Virus record (IMG/VR): IMGVR_UViG_3300006923_000036
Location: 1-47,934 of that record
From: a virus
DNA: 47,934 nt
Reading direction: 5' to 3' (one strand)
The notes under the pieces are model-generated. The model did no database searches, was not told the origin of the DNA, and saw only the letters and a program-made list of their open reading frames with translations. This document shows, one piece after another, positions 1 to 8,143 of this stretch (positions are counted from its first letter, which is position 1; every line of letters starts with the position of its first letter). The translations under genes were made by a program, and so were the position numbers.

Positions 1-3000
1 TAACAGATCATTGATAGGGACGGATTTAAGATCCGCCTCTATTTTAGGGCTATCAGACACTCCTAGTGACTATGGCTCTAGCGGAGAAGTCCTGACTACA
101 AATGGGAGTAATGGATTCTCATTATTACCCTCAGTTACCAGTCTTCTTAATTTAACAGATGTTGTTGAGTTTTCAGAAGAAGATCCTTATGGAGAAGCAA
201 ATGATATATTAATATCTGATGGATCAACTGGAGTCTCATTTACCAGTTCTAGTACGTTAATAGACGGGAGAATAGCTAGCGCTTCACTAGAAGATTTAGC
301 TAATACTCCTTCTTCTCTATCTGTAGTCAATTTAATATTAGATGAAAGCTATGGGTCTGATTCTGGGTCCATTACAGGAGCCCCGGTTTTGATTAACGGC
401 TCTGTATCACATTGGTCGGTGGTAAACCCAGATTTTTCTACAGGAAACGAGCCTTGGTACGATGTTACATATCCTTCTTTAGCTATTTGCCGAGGTTTAA
501 GTTTCTGGCGAGAAGATCCAGCGTCTGATCCAGATCCAGAAACAATTAAAGATTTTGAGGTATTCGGAGAAGTTACCCCTGGAGTTAGCGGGTTAGTTTC
601 CTTGGGCACCTTTACCTATATAAATGATGATACTAAGCAATATTTCTTTTTTGATAACGAGACTTCGTATAAAAAGTACCGAATAAAATTTTTGAGCAAT
701 TATGGAAATGGTAGCCTTCTAGGAGTTACTCATTTAGAGATGTACCAGGAGAGAGGAAAGTTCTTGGCCACAACTTTTGGGTCTAATGTCATTTTTACTA
801 GCGTCTTATCCAAGGACATTTTGGATTTTGATGAAAGTCTTGCAGCTTCTAGTGTAACTCAATTCTCCGATTTTCCGGTTGGATGGGGAGATGCTGGAGA
901 TTTCTTGATTACCAATGGGTCTGGTATGGCCTGGACTGATCCCACCGCAACAATAGACGGAAGAATAGCTGCCACTCCTATAACTGGTCTGTCGGATACT
1001 GCTACTGAGTTTGGCAATGATTTAAGGGACTTAGGGGTGACTCCTGCTATTGAACCAAATGCAACATCTTTTACAACTAATCCGGAGTATGCGATAGAGG
1101 TTGACGCATTATCTACAGTATCTATCACAACTTCTGGAAACATAGACGTGGATTTAGGTTCAGCTCAATTTGTAAACTCTATTATAGTTCATGATGATGC
1201 CGGGGATGGAATACAGAATTTTACTTTACAGGGGTCCAGTAATAGTGATTTTACAGGAGCAACAGGATTGATTGATGATATTAAATTAAATGATCCAAAT
1301 CCCGAGACTTTTTCCATAGCCTCCCCTAATTATTATAGATATTACAGGTTCAATATAGAGGATACTTATTCAGGGAATGCCAGAATTACTGATTTAGCCT
1401 TCATACGATCTGGGAAGCAGGTTATAACAACTAATGATTCTGGCACTGCTGTTATTTATAGACCTCTGGTGGATCTTGATCTAAAGAATCTCTCATTCGC
1501 AGCTTTATCCGACGTAGGAATCACCCTAGCCGGTGGAGCTAATAAATTAGTTAGGATTAATGCCAGTAATAATGGACTAGATCAAACAACATTCACTGTT
1601 CCAACAGCGTCTGGGACCGAGGGAGAGGTTTTAACTGCGGATGCTAGTGGGGACGTAGTTTGGGCAGCAGCTTCTGGAGGCGTTTCTAATTTTAGCGGGT
1701 TAAGCGACACCCCCAGCAGTTTTAATGATGATGGAGTTAGAACAGATATTTTTTCCTTTTCTGGAACTCCTGGAGGAGTGGGCTCCGGAGCTGGGGTATC
1801 TTCTACCAATCCCTTCAATGCTTTTAACGATAATCTTGGTAATTATTGGGACGCAGAGGATGACGGCTCAGGAGCATATCTTGCCTTTTATAATATAACG
1901 GGAGCTTCGTCTCTTATTATATCGGGATTGAGCTTGTACACCACAGGAACAGACGCTAACATAGGATCTTTTAGTTTTTATGGGAATGAGACGGCTGGTA
2001 TTAGTTCTAAGACTCATGCAGGCTGGGATCTTTTAACCACGGGCGATAATAGCGCTATAGATGTTACTCAGTATTTTTTCTTCGATAATAGTACCGCATA
2101 TCAATCTTTTAAGTTAGAATTTACTAAAACAGGGGTTGTCCAGTTGTCCAACCTGGAATTATTTCAGAAGCCGGATAATAAAATATCCTTGTTAGACTCA
2201 ACTAGCGACAATATAATTTTTAGGTCGATTGAAGACTTATTAGACTCCTACATACAGAATTCGTCTACTTACGATACAACATCAGACATAAGCCATGGAG
2301 ATTACGTGGTGTTCTCTAACCCTACTTCTGGGATCACATTAACACTACCGTCCCCTGTGGTTTATCCAGGGGCTAGGTACGTAGTTAAAAACATTACAAC
2401 AGGAGTTTCAAAAGCCACTTTATCTAGTTCTGGGGGGAATATAGACGGGGGAACTGTAACTTTGTACGGAGGAGATTCAGTAGTTGTGCAGAGTGATGGG
2501 TCTAATTATAAAGTTATAGCTAAGGATTATCCTATTAAGAATACTACTATTACTTCTGATGCTACTACTCTGGACTCTAAGTATAATCTTGTTTTTGCTA
2601 ACCCTCCATCAAGTGATATAACCATAAATTTACCTTCTATAAGTTCTTTTGTAGATAAGTCTTTAGTAACTATAAAAAATATAAGTGATACTTATAATGT
2701 GACGCTTGACCCAAATGGAAATATAGATGGAGTTCCTACTAATATAGTGTTAGCTCCTTTGGGGGTTGCGAAATTGAGAAGGAGTGGCAACTTTCTTTGG
2801 AACGAATCTCTTCCTTACTCGGGAGTTCCAGATTTTTTAGGATTGACAGATACACCTTCTAACTTCAGTTCTTCAGAAGATAAGTTTTTGAGGGTTAATA
2901 GTGCAGGCAATGCGGTGGAGTTCACTGGCTCTTTACTAACGGAGGAGAGAACGGTTTCATCATCTACGGCCACAGTTCTGTCTTCTGACCACACTATTTT

Positions 3001-3571
3001 TTGTAATACTACTTCAACTGACATTTTGGTTACTTTACCTTTACCATCTGGTAATGCGGGACAAGAATTTGTTATCAAGAAAGTGGCTAATACTTATGCG
3101 GTTACTGTTGATGTAGCTTCTGGTGGGACCATTGATACCAAAACCTCTTATGTCTTGGATCTTCTTGGGTCTTCTATTACTGTAATGTCGAATGGTACAG
3201 AATATAAGATAATCTGTTTAAACAACGAGTCCCCTCAGTATGGGCAGGTCCGGACAGAAACTGTGCCATCTGGGGACAGCTCGGTATCTGTAAGCGAGGC
3301 AGACTACATAGTTTTAATTGACTGTAGTAACTTGAGCACGAGTGACACGGTCACTGTAGACTTGTCTGCTGGACAAAAGGGGCGTTTATACGTTATTAAA
3401 AAATTTAACTCAGCTAATAATAATGATACTTCAGGCAAACTTACCATAGATCCTGATGGAACTGAGTTTATTGACGGAGATTCTACAAAAGACATAAATA
3501 AAAATAATGCTGTAGAAATTGTGTTTGATGGCGATAATTGGTGGACAATACGATTTAGCGGTATTGATTGA
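1..3571 (+). CDS. Modular tail fibre/adhesin-like virion protein, 5' end outside the window
   Basis: No stop lies upstream in frame and the reading frame runs through base 2, so the gene starts left of the window; a TTG at 11 is only an internal codon. About 1,190 residues are visible, numbered here from that TTG. Short units of the GLSDTPSDY / GEVLTTNGSNG type recur near residues 13, 285, 327, 563 and 944; this motif is common in fibres of marine phages. Between them lie three discoidin-like (F5/8 type C-like) beta modules at roughly 120-247, 350-468 and 575-720, the first and third sharing the motif QYFFFDN. The C-terminus carries four fibre-type beta repeats (about 753-836, 844-928, 980-1068, 1080-1182) with the pattern TLP, then IKN or IKK, then IDG. 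The likely role is host or surface-glycan binding at the virion surface. The module assignment is by eye; a baseplate or head fibre is also possible. Confidence 0.78.
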   Translation, partial: NRSLIGTDLRSASILGLSDTPSDYGSSGEVLTTNGSNGFSLLPSVTSLLNLTDVVEFSEEDPYGEANDILISDGSTGVSFTSSSTLIDGRIASASLEDLANTPSSLSVVNLILDESYGSDSGSITGAPVLINGSVSHWSVVNPDFSTGNEPWYDVTYPSLAICRGLSFWREDPASDPDPETIKDFEVFGEVTPGVSGLVSLGTFTYINDDTKQYFFFDNETSYKKYRIKFLSNYGNGSLLGVTHLEMYQERGKFLATTFGSNVIFTSVLSKDILDFDESLAASSVTQFSDFPVGWGDAGDFLITNGSGMAWTDPTATIDGRIAATPITGLSDTATEFGNDLRDLGVTPAIEPNATSFTTNPEYAIEVDALSTVSITTSGNIDVDLGSAQFVNSIIVHDDAGDGIQNFTLQGSSNSDFTGATGLIDDIKLNDPNPETFSIASPNYYRYYRFNIEDTYSGNARITDLAFIRSGKQVITTNDSGTAVIYRPLVDLDLKNLSFAALSDVGITLAGGANKLVRINASNNGLDQTTFTVPTASGTEGEVLTADASGDVVWAAASGGVSNFSGLSDTPSSFNDDGVRTDIFSFSGTPGGVGSGAGVSSTNPFNAFNDNLGNYWDAEDDGSGAYLAFYNITGASSLIISGLSLYTTGTDANIGSFSFYGNETAGISSKTHAGWDLLTTGDNSAIDVTQYFFFDNSTAYQSFKLEFTKTGVVQLSNLELFQKPDNKISLLDSTSDNIIFRSIEDLLDSYIQNSSTYDTTSDISHGDYVVFSNPTSGITLTLPSPVVYPGARYVVKNITTGVSKATLSSSGGNIDGGTVTLYGGDSVVVQSDGSNYKVIAKDYPIKNTTITSDATTLDSKYNLVFANPPSSDITINLPSISSFVDKSLVTIKNISDTYNVTLDPNGNIDGVPTNIVLAPLGVAKLRRSGNFLWNESLPYSGVPDFLGLTDTPSNFSSSEDKFLRVNSAGNAVEFTGSLLTEERTVSSSTATVLSSDHTIFCNTTSTDILVTLPLPSGNAGQEFVIKKVANTYAVTVDVASGGTIDTKTSYVLDLLGSSITVMSNGTEYKIICLNNESPQYGQVRTETVPSGDSSVSVSEADYIVLIDCSNLSTSDTVTVDLSAGQKGRLYVIKKFNSANNNDTSGKLTIDPDGTEFIDGDSTKDINKNNAVEIVFDGDNWWTIRFSGID

Positions 3572-3605
3572 TCCTAAAATTTAGGGTTAAATTTAAAAGA
3601 TTTTG

Positions 3606-3633
3606 TTGCTAAAATTAGAAATAAGTGTATAAT
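3606..3633 (+). promoter_or_regulatory. Putative sigma70-like promoter before the 2H phosphoesterase gene
   Basis: A perfect TATAAT at 3628-3633 is preceded by TTGCTA at 3606-3611 with a 16-base spacer (an alternative, TTGTTG at 3603-3608, has a 19-base spacer). It lies in the 167-base gap after the fibre gene and would give a leader of about 100 bases. The gap holds no other recognisable feature. The region is AT-rich, so chance matches are a real possibility. Confidence 0.45.
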
Positions 3634-3738
3634 ATATTAAGAGTATTTCTATTAATTATTACACTGAAGTGGTCGAGCTAATTAAAGAATTATTAGGTCT
3701 CATTCTACTTAATTTGTGTTCGTAGTTAATAGGATATT

Positions 3739-4263
3739 ATGAGAGAGATAAAGTTTTCTGAGCCAGCAGATATTAAAAAATTGGCAGGTACTTATTTGAT
3801 GTTTTCTGCTGTTGTTGACAAAGATGTACAAAGCAAGATAAACCAGTACTTGTTCCAAGTGTTTAATGCTAATGCTAGTTTAGAATTCGAGCCTCAAGAT
3901 TACCCGCATGTTACGTTGTTTGCCAGTCCTGATGATATAGGATACTCTCACAAGTTAGAGCTTATATCGTTTGTTCGAAATGTTTTACCTCCATCAAATA
4001 AACTTATTGATGTCGAGGTAACAGGGACTGAATTATTTTCTGATGACAAACAAACTTTAGTGGTTAGATTAGGCTCGAATAAATTAGATGAGTTAAATAA
4101 AAAGATCTGTGACTTTATGTCTAACAGAGGTTTTAAAATGAGCGAGTATAGCTTTAACCCACACATAACTTTAGGGAGGGTTTCTAGAAGTGATATTTAC
4201 TTACCCCCTATTGAAGATATGGGTATTATATTTAAAAATCTTACTGTTAGCATAGGCTACTGA
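3739..4263 (+). CDS. 2H phosphoesterase (2'-5' RNA ligase / cyclic phosphodiesterase superfamily)
   Basis: The 174-residue protein has the two hallmark H-x-T-L motifs of the 2H superfamily: HVTL at residues 57-60 (context YPHVTLF) and HITL at 142-145 (context NPHITLG), about 85 residues apart, the usual spacing for a bilobed 2H fold. The two histidines are expected to act on 2',3'- or 2',5'-linked phosphodiesters. Phage 2H enzymes include the anti-CBASS protein Acb1 (T4 gp57B), which degrades cyclic nucleotide signals, and RNA-repair enzymes. Which substrate is used here cannot be read from the sequence. The gene sits just upstream of the RNR, behind its own possible promoter, and starts at ATG 3739 without a strong ribosome site (AATAGGAT upstream). 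Confidence 0.8.
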   Translation: MREIKFSEPADIKKLAGTYLMFSAVVDKDVQSKINQYLFQVFNANASLEFEPQDYPHVTLFASPDDIGYSHKLELISFVRNVLPPSNKLIDVEVTGTELFSDDKQTLVVRLGSNKLDELNKKICDFMSNRGFKMSEYSFNPHITLGRVSRSDIYLPPIEDMGIIFKNLTVSIGY

Positions 4264-4348
4264 CCCGGAAATTTCTAGGTCTCTCAATTCAATTAAATAA
4301 GGTTAAAGTTAAGGGTTTCCTTTACTAAAAAAATTTGTGGAGAGTGGT

Positions 4349-7300
4349 ATGTCGGAGAGTTGGTTATCGTTTAAATTAGATGACAAGTTTGTTAAAGGGT
4401 ATGAAGGTACTAGACCTAGTTTTGGGTTTGGAGGACTAGGAGAATTAGTATTTTACAGAACTTATAGTAGAGTTAAGGAGAGTGGAGGTAAGGAGAGTTT
4501 TGCAGAAGTAATTAGAAGGTGTGTAGAGGGTTCGTATACTCTACAGAAAGATCATATACTAACACACAAATTGGGTTGGGACGAGAAAAAAGCTCAGGAG
4601 TCTGCCCAAACTATGTACGATCATATGTTTAATATGAGATTCCTCCCGCCGGGACGAGGTCTATGGATGATGGGCACTGAATATGCCCACACTAAAACGC
4701 CCATGGGAATGTTTAACTGTTTTGCGGGAGAAACGGAAGTTCTTACCAAGCAAGGGTATAGACCCATATCTGATATAGCTGGCACCACGCAAACTGTTTT
4801 GACTTCTCACGGTGGGTGGGTAGAGGCTCCTATCAAGTCTTACGGTAAGGATAGCCTTTATAAATTAACGCTTACTAGAGCCCGTAAAGAGAAAGAGATA
4901 TTTGTCACAAGAAATCATATCTGGTTTGCTAAGAATAAAGCGAGTAAATGGACTAGTTACGGGGAAAAGACTACCTTGCAGTTAGAGCCCGGTAACTATC
5001 TTCGTTCTTGTTATTCGTTGGATTCTAAAAAGAACTGTAGTAGCGAGGGATTATGGAGAGTTAAATCGGTAGATAGCACAAATAGAGTAGAAGAGGTTTT
5101 TTGTGCGGAAGTAGATAAATTTAAATCTTTTGTTATAGAAGGAGATATTCTAACTCATAATTGCAGCTTTATATCCACAAAAGATATTGTTTCGGATTTG
5201 TCTTTCCCGTTCCGTTTTTTAATGGATGTATCCATGTTAGGAGTTGGGTGCGGATTTGATACTAAAGGAGCTGGTCAAGTTACTATTAACAATCCAGGAC
5301 CTGATAGCGTTTCCTTTATTATTCCAGATTCGAGAGAGGGATGGGTAGAGAGTGTAGGAAAGCTGATTGATTCGTACCTTCTGGAGAATTCTCCAGTTAT
5401 TAATTTTGACTACAGTGGAATAAGATTAGCGGGGTCCTCTATAAAAGGATTCGGAGGAGTCTCCTCGGGTCCAGGGCATTTGACTTCTCTTCATGAGAAT
5501 ATAGTAGAAATTTTTGAGGCCAAGTTAAAAACTGATAGTCCAGTTGTCGATTCTAGGGTCATCGTGGACATAATGAATTTAATCGGGGAGTGTGTGGTAG
5601 CAGGTAATATTAGAAGATGTCTCGTTGGGGAAACCCCAGTTCACACAGATAAAGGAAAGGTCCCAATTGAAGATATAAAGGAAGGGGACAATGTCCTCAC
5701 CTCTAAGGGATACCACAAGGTTACAGAGCACATTAAGCAAGGTGTGCAGGCTGTTATGGCTATAGAGACTTCTTTGGGAGTTATAGAGTGTACGGGATCT
5801 CACAAGGTGGCCGTATTTGAGTCAGAGGGAGTAGTGTTTTGGAAGAATGCTGACCAACTGAGGGAGTCTGACTACTTGGTAAGTTTAGATTCCTTAGAAG
5901 GCTTCTCTACGATGAAGATTCCAGTGAAGATTTTATCTTTGACTTATAATGTCAGGGAAGCGCCCACTTTTGATATCTCTGTTGATCAAGTTCATGAATT
6001 TATCGCTGGGGAGGGGCTATTAGTGCATAATAGTGCAGAAATAGCCATAGGAGATCCCATGGACGCTCAGTTCCTCAACCTTAAAAATTATGACCTGTAC
6101 CCTGAACGCAAGAATTTTGGGCGGTATAGTAATAACACAGTAGATGTTAAACTGGGGCAGTCCTATAACCGCTTGGCAGAACGGACTGTGACCAACGGAG
6201 AACCTGGATATATTTGGCTGGAAAATTGCCAAAAGTTTGGTAGAATGATTGATCCCCCTAATTGGAGAGATGCTAATGTATCAGGAACTAATCCATGTTT
6301 TTCGGGAGATCAAAGACTTCTTGTTATAGAAGATAAGCAAGAGATCTATAGGTCTTTTCAAGAACTTAATGGTAAGGTTGTTACTATTTATAATCCGATA
6401 ACTAGAGGAACTACTTCTGGGGTCAGAGTTTTTGAAACAGGAATGAGGGAGACTATTGATATTTGTCTCTCTAATGGCAAGAGAATAAGATGTACTCCTG
6501 ACCACAGGTTTATGTCTAGTACTGGGAAAGAAGTAGAGGCAAAAGACTTGAAAGGGGTTAGACTATTATCTGGAATGCCTTGCATTGACGATAACGAAGA
6601 GGCCAACTTTCCTGAAGTTCTTAATATAGTTAGAACTGGTACAGTGGAAAAGGTATATGACTTTTCTATGCCTAATACGCATTGGGGAGTTGTTGAAGGA
6701 GTTGTTGCTCATAATTGTGGAGAGATTAGCTTAGAAAGCGGTGAAACCTGTAACTTAGTCGAAATCTTTATGCCTAATATAGCTAACAGAAGAGAGTTTT
6801 TTAATGTTATTAAATACGCTTATCTTTATGCTAAATCAGTCACTTTAGTGACTACTCACATTGAATTAAACAATAGAGTTCAAATGAGGAATAGGAGAAT
6901 AGGCTTAAGTCTTTCTGGAATAGCCATGTTCAAAGAATCTGAGGGAGTTACAAAGATGGTCGAGTGGATGGACGAGGGTTACCACAAGGTTCAAAGATAC
7001 GATGATATCTATTCTAAGTGGTTAGCCATTCCTAAATCTATAAAGACTACTACTGTTAAACCTAGTGGATCTGTGTCTTTAGTAGCAGGAACTACTTCGG
7101 GGATACATTATCCCATGGGAGCTTTTTACTTTAAAAACATGAGGTTGGCTAAAGATTCTGACGGTGTAAAGTGGGCTGAGAGTTGCGGTTATAAGGTGGA
7201 AGAAGAAATAAAATACAAAGAGGATGACCAAGGAAACTGGGTTCCTTATGTATCTGATAGTACCTCTGTAGCGTCTATACCAGTACGTTTTCCAATTGAT

Positions 7301-7672
7301 ATACGTTCCAGAACGAGTGTTTCTATTTGGGAGCAGATGAAACTGGTAGAATTGGTTCAAAAGTATTGGGCGGATAATCAGGTTTCTGTGACTGTTACTT
7401 TTAATCCTGGAGAGGAAGAAGAAGTCTCAAGGGTTCTTGAGATGTTCGATAGAGATCTCAAGACTGTCTCCTTTATTAAGAATGATAGCAGTGACTTCCC
7501 CCAAATGCCTGAGGAAGCAGTTTCTGAATCGGTGTTTGAGGAATATGTAAAAAGCATAAATCTAAAGCCTATACTTGAGTTTATGAAGGAAGAGGCTGCT
7601 GGCGTTCTAGGATGCACGGGCGATTCTTGTGACTTGGATTATCCAGAGTTCGAGGAAGCTGAAGTAGAATGA
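4349..7672 (+). CDS. nrdJ: Adenosylcobalamin-dependent (class II) ribonucleotide reductase precursor with three inteins
   Basis: Reduces ribonucleotides to deoxyribonucleotides using a cobalamin-generated thiyl radical. The precursor is 1,107 residues; removing three inteins leaves about 681, close to the monomeric class II enzyme of Lactobacillus (RTPR, about 740). Diagnostic extein blocks: LPPGRGLWMMGT, MLGVGCGFDTKG, NIRR-SAEIAIGDPMDAQF (across intein 2), NP-CGEISLESGETCNLVE (across intein 3), VKPSGSVSLVAGTTSG, and a C-terminal CTGDSC pair. By comparison with RTPR, Cys272 of the precursor matches redox Cys119, Cys790 the radical Cys408, Cys801 redox Cys419, and Cys1089/Cys1094 the C-terminal shuttle pair. 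I place the start at ATG 4349 because GGAG at 4339-4342 sits six bases before it; an in-frame GTG at 4337 would bury that site. No small subunit or activase is needed for class II, and none is seen nearby. Confidence 0.93.
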   Translation: MSESWLSFKLDDKFVKGYEGTRPSFGFGGLGELVFYRTYSRVKESGGKESFAEVIRRCVEGSYTLQKDHILTHKLGWDEKKAQESAQTMYDHMFNMRFLPPGRGLWMMGTEYAHTKTPMGMFNCFAGETEVLTKQGYRPISDIAGTTQTVLTSHGGWVEAPIKSYGKDSLYKLTLTRARKEKEIFVTRNHIWFAKNKASKWTSYGEKTTLQLEPGNYLRSCYSLDSKKNCSSEGLWRVKSVDSTNRVEEVFCAEVDKFKSFVIEGDILTHNCSFISTKDIVSDLSFPFRFLMDVSMLGVGCGFDTKGAGQVTINNPGPDSVSFIIPDSREGWVESVGKLIDSYLLENSPVINFDYSGIRLAGSSIKGFGGVSSGPGHLTSLHENIVEIFEAKLKTDSPVVDSRVIVDIMNLIGECVVAGNIRRCLVGETPVHTDKGKVPIEDIKEGDNVLTSKGYHKVTEHIKQGVQAVMAIETSLGVIECTGSHKVAVFESEGVVFWKNADQLRESDYLVSLDSLEGFSTMKIPVKILSLTYNVREAPTFDISVDQVHEFIAGEGLLVHNSAEIAIGDPMDAQFLNLKNYDLYPERKNFGRYSNNTVDVKLGQSYNRLAERTVTNGEPGYIWLENCQKFGRMIDPPNWRDANVSGTNPCFSGDQRLLVIEDKQEIYRSFQELNGKVVTIYNPITRGTTSGVRVFETGMRETIDICLSNGKRIRCTPDHRFMSSTGKEVEAKDLKGVRLLSGMPCIDDNEEANFPEVLNIVRTGTVEKVYDFSMPNTHWGVVEGVVAHNCGEISLESGETCNLVEIFMPNIANRREFFNVIKYAYLYAKSVTLVTTHIELNNRVQMRNRRIGLSLSGIAMFKESEGVTKMVEWMDEGYHKVQRYDDIYSKWLAIPKSIKTTTVKPSGSVSLVAGTTSGIHYPMGAFYFKNMRLAKDSDGVKWAESCGYKVEEEIKYKEDDQGNWVPYVSDSTSVASIPVRFPIDIRSRTSVSIWEQMKLVELVQKYWADNQVSVTVTFNPGEEEEVSRVLEMFDRDLKTVSFIKNDSSDFPQMPEEAVSESVFEEYVKSINLKPILEFMKEEAAGVLGCTGDSCDLDYPEFEEAEVE
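4718..5161 (+). other. Mini-intein 1 in the RNR (148 aa)
   Basis: Starts with Cys in CFAGETEVLT (block A) directly after MGMFN, carries a block-B-like VTRNHIWF with the conserved His, and ends with block F/G VFCAEV ... ILTHN. The next residue is the extein Cys of CSFIST, so the +1 nucleophile is Cys. The length and absence of LAGLIDADG or HNH motifs make it a splicing-only mini-intein. The insertion point is immediately before the redox Cys equivalent to RTPR Cys119. Confidence 0.92.
5618..6031 (+). other. Mini-intein 2 in the RNR (138 aa)
   Basis: Begins with CLVGETPVHT after VAGNIRR, has a block-B-like CTGSHKVAV with the conserved His, and ends with FIAGEGLLVHN. The following extein residue is Ser of SAEIAIGD, giving a +1 Ser nucleophile, unlike the other two inteins. 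Removing it restores the RNR block NIRRSAEI. No homing endonuclease domain fits in 138 residues. Confidence 0.92.
6296..6715 (+). other. Mini-intein 3 in the RNR (140 aa)
   Basis: Begins with CFSGDQRLLV after SGTNP, has block-B-like CTPDHRFM, and ends with VYDFSMPNTHWGVVEGVVAHN-type blocks F and G (final residues VVAHN). The next residue is Cys of CGEISL, which is both the +1 splicing nucleophile and the predicted thiyl-radical Cys (RTPR Cys408). No endonuclease domain is present. Confidence 0.92.
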
Positions 7673-7681
7673 TAGAGTTAC

Positions 7682-8131
7682 ATGGAATTTGGTGACCTAG
7701 GGGAATTAATTTCTCCTTACATATACGAGTATTACAGTGACCAACGTGTCCTGGGAATCTCAGAGAGCAGCATAGAAATTTACAAGCTCTCTGAGATTCC
7801 TGCTTCCATGGAGTGCGTATATTATATAAGTCCCGATTTGGATTGGTTTTCAAAAGATTTCATTGAGTCTTGTTTAGAATCAGAGGACACTAAAACCAGG
7901 AAAAAAGCTTTGAAATACGTTTTTACGGATAAGTTTCTTAGAGTCGTTAAGTCCTCGGTTAAAAACAAGTTTTTAGACCCCTCTTTTTTAAAGAGTTTAT
8001 CAAGGTTTTGTAAGTCCAAACAGAAAAATAGTGATTCCAATGTTAGTGTGGAAGAGCTAGATATTATACCTTTAGTTATGAGGTTGATATCCAAGATGGA
8101 AAAAGATTATTTAAGAAATAGCTCTAAATAG
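7682..8131 (+). CDS. Unknown 149-aa protein downstream of the RNR
   Basis: I do not recognise the family. The protein starts MEFGDLGELISPYIYEYY and is mixed in charge, with a lysine-rich helical C-terminal half (KKALKYVF, KSSVKNKF, SKMEKDYLRN). It has no cysteine cluster, membrane segment or enzymatic motif visible to me. It starts 10 bases after the RNR stop without a clear ribosome site, so translation may be coupled to the RNR. A perfect 15-bp stem-loop lies about 70 bases into the gene (separate entry). The ORF is uninterrupted and follows the dense gene packing, so I take it as real. Confidence 0.7.
   Translation: MEFGDLGELISPYIYEYYSDQRVLGISESSIEIYKLSEIPASMECVYYISPDLDWFSKDFIESCLESEDTKTRKKALKYVFTDKFLRVVKSSVKNKFLDPSFLKSLSRFCKSKQKNSDSNVSVEELDIIPLVMRLISKMEKDYLRNSSK
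7754..7800 (+). repeat. Perfect 15-bp inverted repeat inside the gene after the RNR
   Basis: Arms GGAATCTCAGAGAGC (7754-7768) and GCTCTCTGAGATTCC (7786-7800) are exactly complementary around a 17-base loop. There is no T-run after it, so it is not a standard intrinsic terminator. It encodes GISESS and LSEIP, so the match is not forced by repeated protein sequence. An RNA structure, an operator-like site or a processing site are possible. Confidence 0.75.
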
Positions 8132-8143
8132 TTTTTTTGTATT

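Noticed and set aside
11-13. TTG as the start of the fibre gene
   Set aside because: The frame is open to the window edge (codons AAC AGA TCA before it) and the first fibre unit begins immediately, so the true start is outside.
349-609. Minus-strand open frame inside the left-edge fibre gene
   Set aside because: It lies wholly within a well supported + strand gene, has no ribosome site or family match and no minus-strand neighbour. The same applies to all other minus-strand frames in the window.
4337-4339. GTG as the RNR start
   Set aside because: ATG 4349 has a correctly spaced GGAG at 4339-4342 which overlaps the GTG, so the ATG is preferred.
5391-5406. 16-bp palindrome CTGGAGAATTCTCCAG inside the RNR
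   Set aside because: Coding sequence in a well conserved enzyme with no T-run, spacing or repetition to suggest function.
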